Assembly: GCF_947623445.1 (NCBI RefSeq)
Contig: NC_135244.1
Location: forward strand, 23,498,860 to 23,562,859
Reading direction: 5' to 3'
Origin: Clavelina lepadiformis
Lineage: Eukaryota; Chordata; Ascidiacea; Aplousobranchia; Clavelinidae
Length of the DNA stretch: 64,000 nucleotides
This document shows positions 10,978 to 20,700 of the stretch, in pieces; within the stretch, counting starts at the first letter, position 1, and each line of letters opens with the position of its first letter. The notes beneath the pieces were generated by a model. It ran no database searches. It was given only the letters and a program-made list of their open reading frames with translations, and had not been told where the DNA came from. A program made the translations under genes and the position numbers.

Positions 10978-13716
10978 TTAATACGTTTCGACGTCTGGGT
11001 AATGAATAGTGCGACGTGGGCTTCGGCGAAGTCGACCGTTATTTCGGGAGTTGCAAACGTTATTAAAATTGTTACTCTCGTGATGATTTGCATTTGATCG
11101 GTTAGGCCTATTAAAAAAGTAAGCTCCAGTCAAGGGCATGTCTAGTTGCTGGGGGACATCTTCTGGGCAACTAGCTTGATTATAGGAAGGCATCCCTGTA
11201 TGATGGTCTCCTCTGCTTAGCTTTAGCCTGTTAAAATGTACTCTTAACGTACGTTCGTGGTTGCGAATCAGATAATTTACCGGCGGAAAAGTCTCAACAA
11301 TTTCGTAGGGTCCTGAATAAGGGAGGTGAAACTTTCGCTTTTCATCTTTTGATATGACAGTGTTTCGCAGCATGACCTTATCTCCTACTTGAAACTCAGC
11401 TTGTCTCGATACCGACTTGTCGTAACGTTCTTTCATGGATTGCCGACGTTGGTCGAGTCTCGTTTTCACGACTTCGTGGACAAGTCGCATACGGTCTTGT
11501 AAATCGAACATTGCCGATGATGATGGACGACTTGAAGGCTGTCCAGTCATCAAATCTGCTGGTAATCTCAATTCTCGTCCAGTCAGAAGGAAATGTGGAG
11601 AAACACCTGTCTCTTCGTGTCGACTGGCGTTATAGGTTGCACAAATTGAGGAGAGGGATTTATCCCAGGATAGTGGATCGCGCTGGACATAATTCTTCAT
11701 GATGGAAAGGATGGTTCTGTTGGCCCTTTCAACCGCTCCGTTTCCAGAAGGGTGGTATGCTGTAGTTCTTGACTTCTTGCAGCCGAGAAGATCAATAAGC
11801 TCTTTAAACAACTGGCTCTCAAAGTTTCCTCCTCGGTCGCTGTGAATCCGCTCCGGAACACCATGAATCGTCATCCAGTTATGATAGAGAACAAATGCTG
11901 TTTCTTGGGCTGTCTGTGATGGCATAGACCAAGCCTGCATATATTTAGTGTACATATCAGTGGCTACCAGTATGTAACGATTTCCTGAATGTGTCACAGG
12001 AAGTCCTCCAAGGACGTCAATCTCTATTCTTTGCATCGGCTCCAACTCCTCGGAAGGTACCAAGGGCGCTCTTGGTGTTTTAGAAGGAGCTTTACGTAAA
12101 TCACAGAGTGTGCAACGCTCACAATACTCACGGACATCCGTTTTCCAGCGTGGCCAGTAAAATCGTCTTGAAACTCTTTCAGCTGTTCTATCAACACCCA
12201 TGTGTCCTCCTCCATGTGATGCGTCATGTAACTCTTTCAGGACTCTCGGACGCATTTCTTTAGGAACCAGTAGCTGAAGACGTTTTCCTTCCAGTGTGTC
12301 TTCCAGACTGCGGTACAAGCACTGGTGTACTAAAAAAAACTCTCCAAACAAAGACCAGTAATGTCGAACCTCACTGCTCAACTTCTTAATTTTCTTAAAA
12401 GGGGGTCTTGCACCGGATCTAATCCAACCTAGTACTACGAAAAGATGTTCGTCGGACATTTGAGCTTGTGAAATTTGATCAGGAGTCCAACCGAAACCCT
12501 CACGAAGATCAATACTTAAAACACTTTCCGTCGAGGTCTTACAGGTTTCAAAGTTTTCTTCAAATTCAAACGGATACCTCTCAGGATTCACTTCGACGCT
12601 ATTAGAATCACTTGTTTTGCTGCTCTGTGGCCTTCTGCTAAGTGCGTCTGCATTGGAGTGCTTTGATCCAGAGCGATGTATTAATTTAAAATCAAAATCA
12701 GCCAATATTTCAAACCAGCGCGCACATTGACCGTATGTCTCTTTTGCTGTCCACAGCCACCGTAACGAAGCGTGGTCCGTGCGAAGAAGAAAAGGTGTGC
12801 CAAGATAACAACGAAATTTCTGCACCCCATAAACAATTGCCAGGAGTTCCTTCCTCGTGGTGGAATAATTTCTTTCTGCTTTCGTTAAAGACCTACTTGC
12901 GTATGAAACTGGGTGCTCTTCACCATCTACAATCTGTGACAAAACACAGCCGAGCGAAAAATTTGAAGCATCTGTATCGAGGATGAACTGCTGCGTAAAG
13001 TCCGGGTATCTCAATACTGGGTTTGTCACGAGTGCGTCTTTCAACAAGTTGAATGAGTGTAAACATTTATCATTCCAGCCGAACTGTTTTTGAGGCTTCG
13101 TCAAATCGTACAGTGGGGCCGCAATTTTGGAAAAATCTCTGACAAACTTGCGATAGTATGATGCGAGTCCCAAAAACTGCCTTACATCCTTTATCGACGA
13201 GGGCACAGGCCAATTGGAAACCGCAGAGATTTTCTCCGGATCGCAGGATACACCAGATTTTGAAACTACATGACCCAAGAATCTAACTTCTTCTTTGAAC
13301 AAATTGCATTTAGTCGGTTTAAGTTTGAGGCCACCTGCAACTAATCGGGAAAGCACGTCGTCCAAGTTGCGCAGATGATCTTGAAAGGTGCGTGCATATA
13401 TAATGATGTCATCCAGGTAAGCCAATGCACCATTCCATTCAACCCCATCGAGCACAATCCGCATCAAGTGCTGAAACGTGGCAGGTGCGTTTGCTAGTCC
13501 GAACCGCATAACATTAAAATCGAATAAACCTCGATGACAAGTAAACGCTGTCTTTTCACGGTCGCCTTCACTCATCGGTATTTGCCAGTAACCAGATTTA
13601 AGGTCTAGTGTGGTGAAATATTTGCACCCCGAGAGTTGATCCAAACTGTCATCGATCCGTGGCAAAGGAAAACTATGCTTCTTAGTGCAATTATATATTG
13701 ACAGCCCTGTAGTCAA
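10978..13716 (-). CDS. pol: Retrotransposon Pol: RT (C-terminal part), RNase H, integrase
   Basis: 912 codons. Domains: reverse transcriptase palm and thumb, with DLKSGYWQIPM near residue 40 and the YLDD catalytic motif at about 100-103; RNase H, with FILDTDAS near residue 250; then an integrase. The integrase has an H-H-C-C zinc finger (HDASHGGGHMG followed by CERCTLC) and a DDE core (IEIDVLGG, HSDRGGNFE, GNGAVERANR). The order RT-RNase H-integrase is that of Ty3/gypsy. The frame starts inside RT. The N-terminal RT portion is in the preceding ORF in another frame, so the listed start is not a real translation start. Confidence 0.92.
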   Translation of the reverse strand: MTTGLSIYNCTKKHSFPLPRIDDSLDQLSGCKYFTTLDLKSGYWQIPMSEGDREKTAFTCHRGLFDFNVMRFGLANAPATFQHLMRIVLDGVEWNGALAYLDDIIIYARTFQDHLRNLDDVLSRLVAGGLKLKPTKCNLFKEEVRFLGHVVSKSGVSCDPEKISAVSNWPVPSSIKDVRQFLGLASYYRKFVRDFSKIAAPLYDLTKPQKQFGWNDKCLHSFNLLKDALVTNPVLRYPDFTQQFILDTDASNFSLGCVLSQIVDGEEHPVSYASRSLTKAERNYSTTRKELLAIVYGVQKFRCYLGTPFLLRTDHASLRWLWTAKETYGQCARWFEILADFDFKLIHRSGSKHSNADALSRRPQSSKTSDSNSVEVNPERYPFEFEENFETCKTSTESVLSIDLREGFGWTPDQISQAQMSDEHLFVVLGWIRSGARPPFKKIKKLSSEVRHYWSLFGEFFLVHQCLYRSLEDTLEGKRLQLLVPKEMRPRVLKELHDASHGGGHMGVDRTAERVSRRFYWPRWKTDVREYCERCTLCDLRKAPSKTPRAPLVPSEELEPMQRIEIDVLGGLPVTHSGNRYILVATDMYTKYMQAWSMPSQTAQETAFVLYHNWMTIHGVPERIHSDRGGNFESQLFKELIDLLGCKKSRTTAYHPSGNGAVERANRTILSIMKNYVQRDPLSWDKSLSSICATYNASRHEETGVSPHFLLTGRELRLPADLMTGQPSSRPSSSAMFDLQDRMRLVHEVVKTRLDQRRQSMKERYDKSVSRQAEFQVGDKVMLRNTVISKDEKRKFHLPYSGPYEIVETFPPVNYLIRNHERTLRVHFNRLKLSRGDHHTGMPSYNQASCPEDVPQQLDMPLTGAYFFNRPNRSNANHHESNNFNNVCNSRNNGRLRRSPRRTIHYPDVETY

Positions 13717-14941
13717 TGCAAAACCTCGTATTACCGTCCTTCTTTTTTACCAACACAACTGGGCTAGACCAAGGCGATTGTGAGTGACTAATAACGTTAT
13801 CATTTAACATGTCCTTTAGCAACTCATCTACCTTTCGTTTGTTTTCTTCTGACATTCTTCTCGGGTGTTGGCGTATGGGTGCAGCGTCTTCCGTGTCGAT
13901 ACTGTGAGTAAGAATATTGGTTTTGCCAAGATCACGTTTAGAGAGTGAAAACGCAGCTTTCCGTCTTCGAATTACTTCGATTACAGCTTCCCGCTCAACA
14001 TCGGACAAATTAAGATCATTTAGATGCAGTTGTTCAACGAGAGACGACACGTCATCATCGGTCGCTGGCTTGTCAACCTCTTCCGATATACAACATAATG
14101 AGTAGGCATTAATGTACGAAACATTTTCGCCAACAATTGGTATTAAATCTGCAACAGTTGTCCCAGCCGGAATGCATTTGCTTTTATTCGTAAAATTGGC
14201 AAGTCTAACTGGCACCAAATTTTCCTTAGTTTTTGTTACGTAGTTTGCGCCTAAGATTTCGTATTTGTCTAGTAGGCTTTCAGATCTCTGTATAAAAACG
14301 TTGTTAGACTTGGACTTTGTCGGGCGTTTAACACTACAGGGCAGCACAACCTCAGTAAACGCGGGGATAAGCAGTGACTCAATTAATGCAATCGATGAAC
14401 TGTGCAAAATACCTGGTTCTCTCAATAGTGGTAATGTTCCTCCACCAGCCTTGAGTGTCATCACATCATAGTCAACGATGCAACCATGGTCTTGAAGAAA
14501 ATCCAAACCCAGAATGCAAGACTCCGACAAGTTTTCCGCAACAAAAACGTCGCGAGTGGCCTCTATTCCGGCAACGGTGAAGTTTAGCTTTGCTTTTCCT
14601 GCCATCGCGATAACGGTTCCGCTTGCGCCAATAAATCGAACATTTGAAGGGCAGTCATTTAAATCTTGAGCGGAACATTGTTGGAAAGCCAAATGGGATA
14701 TGACGGTAATTGATGCACCAGTGTCAACAAGCGCAAACAAGGGCTTACCATTAATGATAACGTTAACGTACCTATGTTGTTCTGCAGAGACGGTATGTAG
14801 GTTGTAAGTGACCAATTCTCGTTCTGGCTGTGGTGATGGATTCAGGGGCGGACACCTGTGCCCGCCCCGTTGGCGTTTCCCTGGCGGTTGCGTTGAAGAC
14901 AATATCGACTGATGTGTCCTCTTTCTCCGCATGTAAAACAC
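13691..14941 (-). CDS. pol: Retrotransposon protease and N-terminal reverse transcriptase
   Basis: 416 codons. The aspartic protease motif LVDTGAS lies at about residues 71-77. The N-terminal fingers of RT follow at the end (SPWSSPVVLVKKKDG, RFCIDYRAVN). The ORF overlaps the end of gag by 100 bases and is in the -1 frame relative to gag, so Gag-Pol would be made by -1 frameshifting. It stops in the middle of RT, where the next ORF continues in a different frame. The offset fits a short insertion within an AT-rich TATATA stretch near 13,690-13,700. Confidence 0.9.
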   Translation of the reverse strand: MFYMRRKRTHQSILSSTQPPGKRQRGGHRCPPLNPSPQPERELVTYNLHTVSAEQHRYVNVIINGKPLFALVDTGASITVISHLAFQQCSAQDLNDCPSNVRFIGASGTVIAMAGKAKLNFTVAGIEATRDVFVAENLSESCILGLDFLQDHGCIVDYDVMTLKAGGGTLPLLREPGILHSSSIALIESLLIPAFTEVVLPCSVKRPTKSKSNNVFIQRSESLLDKYEILGANYVTKTKENLVPVRLANFTNKSKCIPAGTTVADLIPIVGENVSYINAYSLCCISEEVDKPATDDDVSSLVEQLHLNDLNLSDVEREAVIEVIRRRKAAFSLSKRDLGKTNILTHSIDTEDAAPIRQHPRRMSEENKRKVDELLKDMLNDNVISHSQSPWSSPVVLVKKKDGNTRFCIDYRAVNI

Positions 14942-15669
14942 GTGCGTGATTCCCGGGGGCGAAAGGGATGATTGTGGTTAAGACGAGACCTCCGCGATAT
15001 CTCCGATAGTGATTCACGCAAGGTGTCAACTTCCTGCCGCAGACCCTGGATCATTTGCTTCATTTCCTCGCAAGCTGATGGGACCTGCTCGATTGGCTGT
15101 ATTTTGGAAACGTGTTGTTGCACATGCGCTGGTTCCATCATCAATAGCTTTTTGACAGCATCTAAAAACTTTGGACACTGCACCTCCATGTTGCACGTGA
15201 CCAGCCTTTCTGCTTCATGTTTGTTACGCAGTCCAGCTATTAAAGCGTTATACAAGACGTCATTCTTCGTACCTTCATCTTCCGGTTTCGGGTATGCAAT
15301 TGCTCCGAAATTGACAAGGGCGTTGACGTAACTTCGATTCGTTTCGCCGAGAGCTTGGGCTCTTTGTATAAGCTGCTGTTTAGCCTTGTTACGTCGAAGC
15401 GAGCAACAAGTAACTTCCTCAGCTTTGGACTTTAGTTCTTCATAGTTCATGGTGCCTAACCGTGCACCGTTGCATATCATTTCCAGCTTAACATCTTCCG
15501 GTAAACTCACCATAAAAGCATGTTTTCGAGCAGCTGCTGTTGCGTCCACACTGTCGCAGAAACTTTCAAACGTTGATAAAAACGAGATAAAACTTTCTCC
15601 AAGTTCAAACTTCGAAGGAGAGCAAAAAAAATTCATCTTGGATAAAACTCGGTCACCCTCTTGCTTCAC
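14842..15669 (-). CDS. gag: Retrotransposon Gag with zinc knuckle
   Basis: 275 codons. This is a capsid-like protein with a single C-terminal CCHC zinc knuckle (C-x2-C-x4-H-x4-C at about residues 244-257, reading CFTCGERGHISRYC). A short basic tail follows. It is preceded by the primer site and the 5' LTR. The family normally packages the element RNA. Confidence 0.88.
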   Translation of the reverse strand: MKQEGDRVLSKMNFFCSPSKFELGESFISFLSTFESFCDSVDATAAARKHAFMVSLPEDVKLEMICNGARLGTMNYEELKSKAEEVTCCSLRRNKAKQQLIQRAQALGETNRSYVNALVNFGAIAYPKPEDEGTKNDVLYNALIAGLRNKHEAERLVTCNMEVQCPKFLDAVKKLLMMEPAHVQQHVSKIQPIEQVPSACEEMKQMIQGLRQEVDTLRESLSEISRRSRLNHNHPFRPRESRTCFTCGERGHISRYCLQRNRQGNANGAGTGVRP

Positions 15670-15685
15670 GTTTTTTAACTGCAGG

Positions 15686-15702
15686 TCCTGCCGTGCTCGC
15701 CA
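15686..15702 (-). other. Primer binding site
   Basis: On the minus strand, TGGCGAGCACGGCAGGA begins two bases after the 5' LTR. Its complement ends in CCA, as a tRNA 3' end does. A serine-type tRNA is plausible from the TCCTGCC arm, but I cannot check this against a tRNA set. Confidence 0.65.
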
Positions 15703-15704
15703 AA

Positions 15705-15930
15705 TGTTACCGGCCTTTTCTTATGCTGGTTCGAATAGACCTGCAGTTAAACTGTAAAATTGTATTTGATAAAATAAAGGGTAAAAACAGGCACGTCTGC
15801 TCACAGCTCAGGCAACGGTAAAACTGACACGTTCGCCAACTATCAAGGCGCAATTACAAACATCAGCGCCTCCGGCCGAAGGCAGAAACGCAAGGCACAA
15901 ACACGTCAACCGAGCATAACACACGTAACA
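15705..15930 (-). repeat. 5' LTR of the Ty3/gypsy element
   Basis: 226 bp, TG...CA, followed by target duplication CGTAA at 15931-15935. An AATAAA lies on the opposite (plus) strand within it, as in the other LTR. Confidence 0.92.
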
Positions 15931-16040
15931 CGTAATTCAGGAAGCTTGAATAAACATATGAAATGAGTGACTGTTAAGAGATTTTGTATCATAATTAAAT
16001 GACAGGTTTTATTCCTAAATAAGTTGGAAGATTTTTTAAG

Positions 16041-17327
16041 GTTTGAAGGAAAACTGCAGGAAATTTTTCAAAGCATCTCTCAATGGAGAAAATTGTTTGA
16101 AAATTCGATCTTATTCAAACCGATACAACATGGGTGATATTGTTCAAGCAGCTGAAACTTTCATTTCTAAAAATCTCGGAGCAGTTTTAAAAAGTGCAGA
16201 TTTTCTTGAGCTTGGAGTTGATGATGTCAAGGCTATGTTGAAGTTGGAAAGTGATGAAATAAACTTAGAATTGGAATGTTTTTGACTTATAATGATTTTT
16301 ATGCAGTATCTAAATCAAACAATTTGTTTTGATAGTTTTTACATCATTGTGTGAAATGCGGTGATTGCAAGAAGCTAATTGTAATGCACACTTTCATGTT
16401 AGAAATGTTACACTGCGGTATATTATTTACATTTCCAGAAATTGTGCATTACCCTGTGCTCTATTTATAAATGAAAGTGAAGAGGCATTGCTAAAGTTGT
16501 CTGTTTTTAGACAAAGCATAAGATGTAGACTGGCTCATATATGCATGAATGGCCTTGAATGTTTGTTACAAGATTTTGCAAGACACTTCTTATCTCGAAT
16601 AAACTAACGAGATTTAAATTTTCAAATATTTTTGGCAGTTAATATAATTTCGCTATTAAGTTAAGACAATAAATCAAAATATTAAATGGCGTTGTTCAAA
16701 CTATCTGCAATGTTTCATTTCTTCAACCAATTTTTGACCATTCTTAGCTTTAACATACATCATATCATATATTTGAGATAATATAATAGTACATATGATG
16801 TCACCCTAACCTTGATTAAATTTCAGGATTCGATCGATGAGGACAAGTACAGGAGTGTAGTTGCTTGGGCACTTCATGATTTGGATGAAAGACGGAAAAA
16901 CTTCAGTGATTTGTTTCATCTCATTCAACTGGAAAATTTGTCGAAAGATTTTTTGATAAAAGTTGCTCAAAAGGAGGTACCTTGCATAATTTTTTGCACA
17001 CATTGCTTATTTCTTTGCATCATCATGCATCATGCACCAAGTTTTGTGTTAATTTTTGAAAGAAATTAAAAATTGTTATAGGGTTGACGTGTAGTACTGC
17101 TACTTTATGTTACGAGTCAATGTTGAAAAATTTAAGTTTAAAAATGTTTTTGTTTGCAAAAAGGCGCACATGGCGACAAAGTATATTTTCGTAATATGTA
17201 AAGTACTTACATGGTTCAATTTTAATTATTTAGAAATTGGTTTGCAACTCCACGGATTGCATGCAACTTCTTGTGAAATCACTCGTTTCTCGACTTTCTG
17301 AAGCTCCACCTTGTAAAGCAAAACCTG
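16041..17327 (+). CDS. BACK domain exons of unit 2
   Basis: Three exons encode a BACK domain. The first gives NCLKIRSYSNRYNMGD and ADFLELGVDDVKAML, as in the KLHL consensus NCLGIRxFAD. The second gives DEDKYRSVVAWALHDLDERR, as in the EEEVFxAVxxWVxxDxxxR segment. The third gives LVCNSTDCMQLLVKSLVSRL and ends in AKPG at phase 1, directly before kelch exon K1. The first exon starts at phase 1 after AAG and ends at 16258, where the expected GT is AT. Confidence 0.7.
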
Positions 17328-17722
17328 GTGAGAGAGCGGTTAATCACTTAAATTGTTTTGACATGCGTCCAGTTTTTTGTCAGTGGTTGTCCAGGCTTCT
17401 CTGTACATATTGGTTTTCTTAAAATAAAATTTGTTTGTATCTAACCCTGTATAATGTTTCATGGTTTTGACAGTGCATAAAATTATAAGGCTTTGATGAA
17501 AGCTTTGAAATAAGCTGTACATTAATATAAGTTAACTCTTTGCTAAACAAAATTATGGCAATATTGAGCTGTTGAACCAATAATATTTAATATACTGGAC
17601 CAGGATGGTAATGATTAAGCGATTAGTGGTAGTAGCAACAGCAGCAGTAGATTTAACAACTGAATTTCTTTGTTGTAACAATGCTTGAAACCAAATACTA
17701 CTAATCGAATACATTTTTCTAG

Positions 17723-20700
17723 GTCAGTCTGATGAGATACTTATGATTGGTGGCTTGAACTGCCCACAAAGTGTTGTCAAGTTCAACACCAAGACAAACC
17801 AGTGGAGTAACATGCCGGTATGTTTGCTTTATAAATGAATTTGTTTCAATTAAGAAGTGTGATTGTGATGTCATATACATATATGCTTGTTGTCACGGTA
17901 TTGTGACACTTTGCAATGAGTTGAAAGCATAATTTGTTCCTCTGTGTCTGTGTGTTCATGGCCAAGTGTGACTCAAGATAAGATCGTTATGTTTTCTGTC
18001 AGTAACAATTTGATCGGGCAGATTTCTCTCATAAGTAAATATAAAATAAACTTTTATTCAAGAGATAAACAGATGAAGTTCGAACTGAAATATTTTTTCA
18101 ATTTGTTGTGGTTGCAGAGCAAAGTCATCAAAGCAATTAATTAATGCAATTATTAGAACAATTAAAACAAAGCAATTATTATGCAAATGATTAAAAACGT
18201 GAAAAGCGGCGAGAATGATCGAATTTAGAAAAGTGTCCAAGTGAAACAACTGCTTTGAGAAAAAACCATGTTGCTGCTTGCACTAGATCAGCGGTTTCCA
18301 ATCTTTTTACACCACAGACCTGTTTCATGCAAACTAATCGTTGCGCGGACCGACAAAGCTGGTTTAAACATATAACAATGAGACGGGCACAAATTTGTTG
18401 ATACGCTAACTCAAGTACACCCTTATACGGTGTTATTTCGAATTTACCTGAAAATTTTTTCTGTCTAATATAACTGTCTACTTTTAACAACGTGCTTTGC
18501 CTTCTTAACAAACACTCAGGTTTTTGTTGAAAAACACAGCATTGGAAACCACCGAAATGCGCTCCGAAAAGGCAAAACTCCATCCATGCTGCTCGTCTTG
18601 CTCCTGCCATTGTGAGTAATCGAGCAAAGTTTAAGATCATTGTTTTGTCACATTGTCTATTGTTAAAAATAAATGTAAATGACGTTTGTTGCCCGGCGAG
18701 TTGCTCATGCACGTTCAAATTTTACCTCTTTAAGCGAGTGTTAACTTAATTTGGATAAAATAGTGTTACCGGCTTTTTCCTAGTACTGGTTCGAAGAAAC
18801 CTGCAGTTAACTATAGGATTGTATTTCAAAAACGATGAAAACTAGGCACGTCTACACAACCGTACCCGTATCGGTAGAATCTCATCATCACTCGTTGTAG
18901 CAACAGACAAGGCGCAGACAAATCGACAAGCGCTTTCATCCGGAGGCAGACAAGACTGCGGAATGACAAATCAAGCGTAAAACAACGTAACAATAACTAG
19001 TGCCAATAGATAGTAACAAGTAGTAACAAGGTAGACAAGTAACAACGTAACAATAGAATTGACGGAGAAGCAAGAATATATTGAAATGTTAAAGTGTTTT
19101 AATTATCGCGAAAAACTATTTTATGTTCAAAACCCAATAATCATTTTGAATTGACAAGCTGCTAAGAAGAGTGAATGTTAAAGTTACGAGCTAACAAACA
19201 TTCCTTGCGTTCGTGGAATGCCGTAGATTGTTGTTTCTTGATCGAATCAATTGTTATGAATTGTCGCTTGCAGAAAGTTTATACCTGTGTTGTTATGTGC
19301 CACTGTACAATCCTCTCAACCACAAAACTTTATTGACCATGTCCATGGGCCATGACTTATTCATATTGTATTGTTACCTGCAGATAGTTTTTATACTTAA
19401 GTCTGGCCAGTCCATCTCCATTAATAACATCATATCCAGTATTTAGTTGACATTTTTAGTAAATTCACTTCAGTTGATGTTGACTTTATGCAATGATGTT
19501 TCATCATACAGGATACAAAAATTGATCGGGGATTTCCATCTGCTGTAAATTACAATCAACAAATTTTATTGATGGGTGGTTGGCCACTGCTTGGTCCTTA
19601 CTACAACTCTGTAGAGATGTTGGACTTGAATGATGAGAATCCAAAGTGGGATAGCAACTTGCCTTCTATGGGAGAAAAGCGAGGTGTATTTGCATCAGCT
19701 TTATTGAATGGTAAGTTATTATGACGTGCAAGTTCAAGTTCATGCTAATTATAGACAGTGATGGTGGGCAACCTCTCTTGTCGCTCACGCTCTCGCTCAT
19801 CGATGAAAAAAGCCGTTATTCGTGCTATATTCGTGTAGGCCTATACCTTCTTTTATAAAGAAAAGAACTCGTTTTGTCGCTCACATTTCCGCTCTTTTTG
19901 GCGATTAAAAATATTTTCACTCCAGCTCGTTTCAGGACACCAATCGCATTCGCATGTTGCAAACATCGTATTTGCGTTGTAAAAGCTGTGTCGAACTGTA
20001 ACTGGAATTTCTTATCATTTATTTGTTGTAAATGTCATAGGAAATTTGATGGAATCACATGCTCTAGAGTTTTGTTTCCGGCACACTTGCCATAACTGAT
20101 TAATAGATAAATAGAATATTAAGAACCTTCTACTAATATTCACCTGATGACTTGTAGGTCTTGTTTATTGTTCCGGTGGTTTTAATGACACTGGTCATCT
20201 ATCATCATGTGAAAGTTACAATCCTGAAGAGAGGAAATGGTCTTCGATAAGAAATATGAATAACAAGCGAACTTACCATGGATTGGACAGTGCACGAGGT
20301 GAGTTTATTATTTTGATGTTTGAAGTAAACTTTTGTCAAAGTTGGCAAAGTAAATTGAGAGTTGCCAATCACCAATCGTTCGTTTCCACATTGATAAAAC
20401 CATACCGGCACCTGCCCGGTGATCGCGGTTTACGTGAAGCAGATACTCGCGTTCTTATTCGCTTATTTTGCTTGATATCGGTCCTTGTTACGTCACAGGT
20501 CCACTTTAAAGCACAATAAACCGCACAAGGTTGCTATTTTCTTACTCTCATTCGTGTTCATGTCTTTGTTGTAACTCCTTGATATGAGTTCTTACGAGCA
20601 CATGGTCCTCAGAGCAATCCAGACACTTAGATATACTCCTAAAAGTTTAACTAAACATAGCTGCTTGGCGTTCATCATCACCATCAAATAGTTTGGTGGC

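Larger units (their letters stand above)
10140..15930 (-). mobile_element. Ty3/gypsy LTR retrotransposon, young, almost complete
   Basis: Two 226-bp LTRs (10140-10365 and 15705-15930) start TG and end CA. They are flanked by the 5-bp duplication CGTAA (10135-10139 and 15931-15935). They differ at one position that I can see (G or A in CTGTARAATTG), so the insertion is recent. The order on the minus strand is LTR, primer site, gag, protease, RT, RNase H, integrase, polypurine tract, LTR, which is the Ty3/gypsy order. No envelope gene is present. Unit 4 retains the matching empty site (about 49,905-49,940). A frame break inside RT (13,691-13,716) suggests this copy cannot make a full Pol. Confidence 0.93.
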
